In this document: in pieces, positions 30,300 through 35,313 of the stretch
Position numbering within the stretch: position 1 is the stretch's first letter
Layout of the letters: every line of letters begins with the position of its first letter
Source of the DNA: a virus
Direction: 5' to 3' (one strand)
IMG/VR virus record: IMGVR_UViG_3300023178_002828
Span: 1 to 35,313 of that record
Length of the DNA stretch: 35,313 bases
The notes under the pieces: generated by a model
What the model saw: the letters and a program-made list of their open reading frames with translations, nothing else
Told to the model about the DNA's origin: nothing
The model's database searches: none
Made by a program: the position numbers and the translations under genes

Positions 30300-31451
30300 A
30301 TGTCTCAGGCAAGAATTTGGACAGGAACATCAACATTTACTTCAGGTTCATCAACCCCATTTGGAATTTATGATTCGGATTCTTTATTTCAAGTAGATGC
30401 ACCTAAAGTTGCTTCATGGTGTGCTAAAAGGTTAGGGTATCCTATAATTGATATTGAATTACAAGGTGAAAACTTTTTTGCAGTATTTGAAGAAGCAGTT
30501 TCTGAATATTCTGCACAGGTAAATCAATTTAATATTAGAAACAATCTTGGTTCACTTGAAGGACACCCAACAGGTTCAAACTACACAGGACAATCAGTAT
30601 TAGGTTCGGAATTAAATAATGTTGCAACAATAGCAGAAACTTATGGTAATTTCGCTAATGTTGGTGGTAGAACTGATATTAAATCAGGTTCGATTCAATT
30701 ATATAAAGGTAGGCAAGATTACGATTTACAGGCTATTTGGGGAGATGTAAGTGAAAGTGGAGAAAGAATAGATGTAACTAAAGTATTTTACGAAACTACT
30801 CCTGCTATACAGAGATTCTTTGACCCTTATTCGGTAAGTGGACAAGGTACACTTAACTTAATTGATGAATTTGGTTTCGGTTCATTCTCACCAGCGGCAC
30901 AATTTATCTTGATGCCAATTTATGAGGATATGTTAAGAATTCAACAAATAGAATTCAATGACCAAATTAGAAAATCGGCACATACATTTAATCTCGTAAA
31001 TAACAAGATACAAATATTTCCAATACCAACAACAGATTATAAACTTTTCTTTGAGTATCAAGTTGTAAAGGATAGACGAGAAAATTCTACCATTATAACT
31101 CCAAATGTAGTTTCAGATTACTCAAATATTGGATATAATTTTGCACAATATACTCAAATAAATGATGTGGGCAAACAATGGATTAGAAAATATACACTCG
31201 CTTTGGCAAAAGAGATGTTGGGTGCAATTAGAGAAAAATATTCAACAATACCAATTCCAGGTTCGGAGGTTTCTTTAGATGGTTCAGCATTGAGAGCAGA
31301 AGCACAAACAGAAAAAGATGCTCTTATAGAACAACTAAGAGAAAATCTTAATGAAGTAAGTAAAAAACAAAGAATGGAAAACGAGGCATCAATGGTTGAA
31401 CAACAACAACAAGTAATGACTCGTGTTCCGTTAAACATTTATATAGGATAA
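30300..31451 (+). CDS. Neck / head-completion protein (gp13-like, tentative)
   Basis: The 383-residue protein has RBS GGGAG. Marks are WCAKRLGYPIIDIELQGENF, then FFAVFEEAVSEYSAQVNQF near 60-80, SAHTFNLVNNKIQIFPIPT, and WIRKYTLALAKEMLGAIREKY followed by PIPGSEVSLDG. These blocks are those I associate with the gp13-type neck protein of T4-like phages, which joins the portal to the tail after packaging. The C terminus is a Gln/Glu-rich helix (RENLNEVSKKQRMENEASM) ending in RVPLNIYIG. It is the first gene after the capsid terminator; in T4 the neck genes precede gp17 instead. Exact equivalence to gp13 needs a profile comparison. Confidence 0.65.
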   Translation: MSQARIWTGTSTFTSGSSTPFGIYDSDSLFQVDAPKVASWCAKRLGYPIIDIELQGENFFAVFEEAVSEYSAQVNQFNIRNNLGSLEGHPTGSNYTGQSVLGSELNNVATIAETYGNFANVGGRTDIKSGSIQLYKGRQDYDLQAIWGDVSESGERIDVTKVFYETTPAIQRFFDPYSVSGQGTLNLIDEFGFGSFSPAAQFILMPIYEDMLRIQQIEFNDQIRKSAHTFNLVNNKIQIFPIPTTDYKLFFEYQVVKDRRENSTIITPNVVSDYSNIGYNFAQYTQINDVGKQWIRKYTLALAKEMLGAIREKYSTIPIPGSEVSLDGSALRAEAQTEKDALIEQLRENLNEVSKKQRMENEASMVEQQQQVMTRVPLNIYIG

Positions 31452-31455
31452 TATC

Positions 31456-32019
31456 ATGCCAAAGTTTTTCAATGCAAAAGATTTGGATTTCATCAAAACT
31501 ATTTCTGAGGAAGTAGTAGATTATGTGGTTGAAACTGCTGTAACTTTATTTAAAGTATCAGTTGGTGAAACTAAAACTAATCTATACGGTGAATCTTTAG
31601 GTAAAGTTTGGAGAGCACCTTCAACTCTAATGGCAATAGTTGATAGAGAACCAACGAATGTTGTATATGAAGGATTTGGTGCGGATAAGCAACAGGCAGT
31701 AGAATTTAGATTTAATAGAATGAGATGTAGAGAAACTTCTTATTCAGTTCCAAAAGTTAGAGATATCAATGGTACTCTTGTACCAACTGAAGCAATACAA
31801 AACTTAACAGTTGGATATCCTGAAATTGGTGATGTAATTCTTTTCGATGGTGCATACTACGAAATTGATAATATTAGAGAATCTAAATTAATAGGAGGTT
31901 CACCTGAAATTTATGACCAAACTGATGGTTCATTTGATGATGCTAGAACTGAATTAACGGCTATTGCATTTATGGTAAGAAGAAGTCAAATTCAAATAGA
32001 TGAGAGGACATATCACTAA
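31456..32019 (+). CDS. Neck protein (gp14-like, tentative)
   Basis: The 187-residue protein starts 4 bases after its neighbour. It contains VVDYVVETAVTLFKVSVGET, NLYGESLGKVW, and GDVILFDGAYYEIDNIRES, a typical GD-I/V-hydrophobic-YYEI strand pattern of T4-like neck and head-closure proteins. The order gp13-like then gp14-like matches T4. It ends in a TAATG overlap with the next gene. The assignment rests on pattern and position, so it could instead be another head-to-tail connector. Confidence 0.6.
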   Translation: MPKFFNAKDLDFIKTISEEVVDYVVETAVTLFKVSVGETKTNLYGESLGKVWRAPSTLMAIVDREPTNVVYEGFGADKQQAVEFRFNRMRCRETSYSVPKVRDINGTLVPTEAIQNLTVGYPEIGDVILFDGAYYEIDNIRESKLIGGSPEIYDQTDGSFDDARTELTAIAFMVRRSQIQIDERTYH

Positions 32020-33182
32020 TGGCAGTAGACCCTTTAAAAAATAAACCGATAAACAGAGCCTTACAATACAAAAAAGAAAGTATTGAAAAAGGAAAGGGAG
32101 TAAAATTATATGATGTTGATTTAGCAATCGCAGAACATATGATTGATACTGTACTGCCTACCGTTGAAATATTTGAAGAAAAACAAAAGATACCAGTTGT
32201 ATATGGTAATCCTGAAAGATGGAAAGCAATACAAAAAGATGGATTTTTAAGAGATAGAAAAGGAGTATTACAAATTCCTCTTGTAATGTTTAAAAGAAAT
32301 TCAATCGCAAGAGATGATGCATTTGCAAACACAATGAATCGCCATGTTTCGTATCCATCAGTATCACGATATTCTAAAAAACACAAATACGATAAGTTTT
32401 CAGCTATGACTGGTACAAAAAGACCAGTTGAATTGTATGATGTTGTAATGCCTGATTATGTAAATATTACATATGAGGTAATTATTTGGACTGATTTTAC
32501 AGAACATATGAATAAAATTGTTGAAGCCTTCCAATATGCAACAGATGAGTATTGGGGTGATAAAGACGGTTTTAAATTTAGAGTAAAAATAGACAATTTT
32601 GATAACACAACAGAAGTAAGTGAAGGTTCTCAACGAATTGTAAGAACAAACTTTACAATGGCTGTTTATGCTTATCTTTTACCAGAACAATTTGATAACG
32701 AATCTACTCATAAAAAATCATTAAGACCTAAAAAAGTTGTTTGGGGTACTGAAACAGATTTGACGGGATTAGGAAAGGGAGGTAGTGTTACAAATTCACA
32801 ATTAGAAAAACAATTATATAATGAGTATTCAGATATAATCGATTTTATGTCTATTCGTGGTTCAAAAGAAGCAACTTTTGTAGATGCTGATACTGTAAAA
32901 TTAGAAAATGTAGAGTTACCTAAACTACCACCTGATTTAGTTGGGGTGTTTGATACAAATGATTGGTTTAGAGTTTATATAAATGGAGTTTTTATTCCGA
33001 ACGCAAAATATTCATATACCGGTTCGTATGAAGATAATGAAATTTATTTTAATTTTAGTACAGGTTCACTTTCAGTTGGTGGAACTTATCCTGATGATTT
33101 ACAATCAACTTCAAATGATTTAGGTTATATTTTAGAAAATGATGATGAATTTGGTATAACCGGTAAATTTATTGAATTATAA
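32019..33182 (+). CDS. Tail-completion / neck structural protein (gp15-position, tentative) with C-terminal beta module
   Basis: The 387-residue protein starts MAVDPLKNKPINRALQY. It contains IPVVYGNPERWKAIQKDGFL near 58-77, then a PLVMFKRNS segment, PDYVNITYEVIIWTDFTEHM, EYWGDKDGFKFRVKI and RIVRTNFTM. A VP..YG....W opening recalls T4 gp15 (tail terminator and sheath stabiliser). By order (gp13, gp14, then this) a gp15-type role is reasonable but not proven. The last 80 residues, with WFRVYINGVFIPNAKY and IYFNF, form a separate beta-rich module also seen in the two following proteins. Confidence 0.5.
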   Translation: MAVDPLKNKPINRALQYKKESIEKGKGVKLYDVDLAIAEHMIDTVLPTVEIFEEKQKIPVVYGNPERWKAIQKDGFLRDRKGVLQIPLVMFKRNSIARDDAFANTMNRHVSYPSVSRYSKKHKYDKFSAMTGTKRPVELYDVVMPDYVNITYEVIIWTDFTEHMNKIVEAFQYATDEYWGDKDGFKFRVKIDNFDNTTEVSEGSQRIVRTNFTMAVYAYLLPEQFDNESTHKKSLRPKKVVWGTETDLTGLGKGGSVTNSQLEKQLYNEYSDIIDFMSIRGSKEATFVDADTVKLENVELPKLPPDLVGVFDTNDWFRVYINGVFIPNAKYSYTGSYEDNEIYFNFSTGSLSVGGTYPDDLQSTSNDLGYILENDDEFGITGKFIEL

Positions 33183-33184
33183 AA

Positions 33185-33514
33185 ATGGCTATTAAAGATT
33201 TACAAAAAATATTGAAACAAGTACATGAACCTGATGAATATCAGTTGATTCCACATAATATGACTCATGGGTTGTATTGGATATGGAAATTGGAAAATGC
33301 AAAAATGAAAGATTTAAACACATATTTGCGTGAATTTAGAAAGGAACATGCGAGGTTCGATATATTTATAAATGGTCAGTATATACTTGAAAGAGATTAT
33401 ATCAAAGAACAAGTTAATAATGATTTGCATATAAAATTTAAAAAATCTAATTTTGGTTTTAATTTACAAACCAACGATGAGATTAAAATTGAGGGAGATA
33501 TAGATTTAGTATGA
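33185..33514 (+). CDS. Small beta-module protein, virion-associated by position
   Basis: The 109-residue product has a helical first half (YQLIPHNMTHGLYWIWKLEN, LREFRKEHARF). Its second half carries FDIFINGQYILERDY and HIKFKKSNF..., then DEIKIEGDIDLV. This matches the end module of the preceding protein and the body of the next one. It overlaps the next gene by an ATGA junction. No known family is evident to me. A connector, baseplate or fibre-base component is plausible from context. Confidence 0.45.
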   Translation: MAIKDLQKILKQVHEPDEYQLIPHNMTHGLYWIWKLENAKMKDLNTYLREFRKEHARFDIFINGQYILERDYIKEQVNNDLHIKFKKSNFGFNLQTNDEIKIEGDIDLV

Positions 33515-33876
33515 GTAAATCCAAACCAAATATTATAACTCCTTTCGATGATAAACAAAGATTTAAAAATCTGGTAAAAGAAGTAATAAATGATACATCT
33601 ATATTTACTCATATACCAGATTCGATTAGTTTGAGTGGTGATTTGTTTACACTTACTCTTTCTAATAAAAAGTTTACATTCGAAGAATTAAAAGTAGATG
33701 GATTATCAGATTATATTGATATATACCTACAAGGTGTAAAAAAACCATCTGATATCTACTCGGTTACTGATAATGGAACAAATATAGTAATTAATTTTAC
33801 TGAAAGTATTACACTAAGACCTGTGGATATAGTGAATACAGATTTTTCAGTAAAAGGAAAGATAGTGAGTAGATAA
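33511..33876 (+). CDS. Small beta-module protein, virion-associated by position
   Basis: The 121-residue product has a short polar, helical N terminus and a beta-rich body: SISLSGDLFTLTLSNKKFTF, then YIDIYLQGVKKPSDIY, NIVINFTESI and DIVNTDFSVKGKIVSR. The IDIYLQG...IY...IxxxF...D-V-x-G-x-I layout repeats that of the two upstream products. The stop shares one base with the ATG of the fibre-like gene (TAATG), suggesting that they work in the same structure, for example at a fibre attachment site. No function can be named. Confidence 0.45.
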   Translation: MSKSKPNIITPFDDKQRFKNLVKEVINDTSIFTHIPDSISLSGDLFTLTLSNKKFTFEELKVDGLSDYIDIYLQGVKKPSDIYSVTDNGTNIVINFTESITLRPVDIVNTDFSVKGKIVSR

Positions 33877-35313
33877 TGGCAACATTAATTCAAAGTAAAC
33901 AGATAGAAGGTGTAGTAACCGCCTCGGTAATCGAAGGGGAATTTAAAGTATCAGGTTCGTTTATTGCTACTGGTTCTAATTCGATATTTGGAGCAATAAC
34001 CGCATCTGCTATTTCATCTTCAGGTCCAATTTATGGAGTTAGATATAACGATATCGATGGTACTCCAAGTTTTATTGGTGGTACTGGTATTACAATTACT
34101 CAAGTTGGTGATGTTTATACTATCACAAATGATTTAGGAGCAACAGATAACACAGGTTCCGATTCTCAAATACTTTCTATTGTTGGTGACCAACTTACAA
34201 TATCCGATGGAAATACTGTAACAATACCTACTGGTAGTGGTGGAGGTGGTGTTTCATCTTGGAATCAACTATCAGATATCCCAGGTGGTTTAGTAAGCGG
34301 TAGTTCTCAAGTAATTGGTATTCTTACTTCTTTAAATGATTTTACATCATCATATCTTACTGATTCAGCTTCATTCGATTCAAGAATAAGTGGTATTTCG
34401 GCAAGTGGTAGCGGTGCTGATTGGAATACAAACCTACAAAACATTCCAACGGGTCTGATTAGTGGTTCATCACAATTAACTTCTTCGTATGATTCAAGAT
34501 ATGCTTTAAGTGGTTCATCAGGTACATCAGATTTTACTGAATTAACAAATGTTCCAAGTGGATTGATTAGTGGTTCATCACAAGTAACAGATGGAAGCGG
34601 TATTCTATCCGCTTCAGTAGATTTTGCTACATATTCATCTTCTGTACAAACCACAATAGATAATATAACACATACTCAAATACCTGGTGGAACAATTAGT
34701 GGTTCACAACAAATTACTGATTTAGGATTTATCAGTTCATCTACATCTGTACCAGAAGGAACTATTAGTAGTTCTGCACAAATAACTGCATTAGGATTTA
34801 CAAGTGGTTCACATACAGAATTACCAAGTGGATTACTTTCAGCTTCAGTAGATTTTGCTACTTATTCTTCATCAGTACAAACAACTATTGATAATATTGT
34901 TCATACTCAAATTCCAAGTGGAACAATATCAGGTTCATCACAATTAACATCATCTTTAGATTCAAGATATGCTTTAAGTGGTAGTGGTGGAAGTGGTACA
35001 TCTGATTTTACTCAACTAACAAATGTTCCAAGTGGATTGGTATCATCTTCAGAACAAGTTCTTGGTGGAACTGGCATTTTAAGTGGTTCACATACAGATA
35101 TTTCTTCTCTTAACAATTATACATCTTCAACTGATAGTAGAATATCTTCATTAGAATCATTTACAGGTTCTTTAGATTCAACATACGCAACAGATAGTGA
35201 ATTAACAAGTTTATCTGCATCTATTACAACTACAATAGATAATATTGTTCATACACAAATCCCTACAGGAACTATTAGTGGTTCGGAACAAATATCTTTA
35301 TTAGGATTTATAT
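33876..35313 (+). CDS. Ser/Gly/Thr-rich repeat protein, probable tail fibre or head decoration (3' end outside window)
   Basis: The frame opens at ATG 33876 and stays open for 479 codons to the window edge. The product is dominated by Ser, Gly, Thr and Ile, with almost no Cys or Trp. A motif of the form G(L/T)(I/V)S(G/S)SxQ(L/V/I) recurs eight times (near 34290, 34453, 34561, 34690, 34759, 34919, 35036 and 35271). Larger units repeat too: SVDFATYSSSVQTTIDNI at about 34615 and 34855, and DSRYALSG at 34493 and 34963. This composition is typical of trimeric beta-structured phage fibres or adhesin-like proteins of marine phages. The receptor-binding end would be beyond the window. Confidence 0.6.
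   Translation, partial: MATLIQSKQIEGVVTASVIEGEFKVSGSFIATGSNSIFGAITASAISSSGPIYGVRYNDIDGTPSFIGGTGITITQVGDVYTITNDLGATDNTGSDSQILSIVGDQLTISDGNTVTIPTGSGGGGVSSWNQLSDIPGGLVSGSSQVIGILTSLNDFTSSYLTDSASFDSRISGISASGSGADWNTNLQNIPTGLISGSSQLTSSYDSRYALSGSSGTSDFTELTNVPSGLISGSSQVTDGSGILSASVDFATYSSSVQTTIDNITHTQIPGGTISGSQQITDLGFISSSTSVPEGTISSSAQITALGFTSGSHTELPSGLLSASVDFATYSSSVQTTIDNIVHTQIPSGTISGSSQLTSSLDSRYALSGSGGSGTSDFTQLTNVPSGLVSSSEQVLGGTGILSGSHTDISSLNNYTSSTDSRISSLESFTGSLDSTYATDSELTSLSASITTTIDNIVHTQIPTGTISGSEQISLLGFI

Noticed and set aside
33361-33372. TATATTTATAAA inside the gene at 33185
   Set aside because: It matches the late-promoter-like core but lies mid-gene with no unit starting nearby; expected by chance in A+T-rich DNA.
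33876-35313. Diversity-generating retroelement target in the fibre-like gene
   Set aside because: No reverse transcriptase or template repeat is in the window; the repeats look like ordinary structural modules. The unseen 3' end could change this.

Overview
This window is most likely part of the genome of a large, A+T-rich, T4-like tailed phage (myovirus). The markers are a T4-style terminase large subunit (gp17), portal (gp20), prohead protease (gp21), prohead scaffold (gp22) and major capsid protein (gp23), all on the + strand. The domain mix (DUF5661-like, ligase-like, FKSK-type cargo modules) resembles marine T4-like phages. The host cannot be fixed from the sequence. Many late genes have good Shine-Dalgarno sites, and nothing here is decisive for any one bacterial phylum. 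I saw no tRNA genes, integrase, CRISPR array or insertion sequence. No gene-free stretch exceeds about 175 bases.

Region 1 (1-7733) is a tightly overlapping run of sugar-modification genes: an epimerase tail cut by the window edge, an RmlC-like 3,5-epimerase, both halves of a minimal two-subunit thiamine-diphosphate enzyme (214 and 182 aa), two extended SDR epimerase/dehydratases, an SGNH-like domain fused to a 2-oxoglutarate/Fe(II) oxygenase-like domain, and two paralogous glycosyltransferase-like proteins. A tiny basic protein ends the run. Together they look able to make and transfer an unusual, possibly branched, sugar.

Region 2 (7747-28497) holds DNA packaging, portal and prohead-core genes, interleaved with a large set of proteins that look like capsid-internal cargo. 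The largest is a 1752-aa polyprotein with a nucleotidyltransferase, a zinc ribbon, a DUF5661-like segment, an HD hydrolase and a ligase-like domain. (I/V/L)-x-E sites, the type cut by the T4 gp21 protease, lie at its apparent domain boundaries. In the cargo genes from 19126 to 25037 the same kind of site is encoded by an exact 16-bp DNA repeat (GAATCAGTAAACGAAG, six copies). My main proposal is that this phage builds a modular set of enzymes and binding domains into its capsid, and that the protease at 20823-21416 cuts them into separate proteins during maturation. A ribosomal protein bS21 homologue sits just before the scaffold and capsid genes.

Region 3 (28526-35313) has the major capsid protein, a strong terminator, then neck and tail-completion candidates, two small proteins sharing a beta-rich motif with their neighbour, and the start of a Ser/Gly/Thr-rich, repeat-built fibre-like protein that runs off the window.

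A near-identical 12-mer, TATATTTATATA, lies 17-38 bases before the first gene of most late units, and 145 bases before the scaffold gene. It is probably this phage's late promoter element. It is absent from the sugar cluster.
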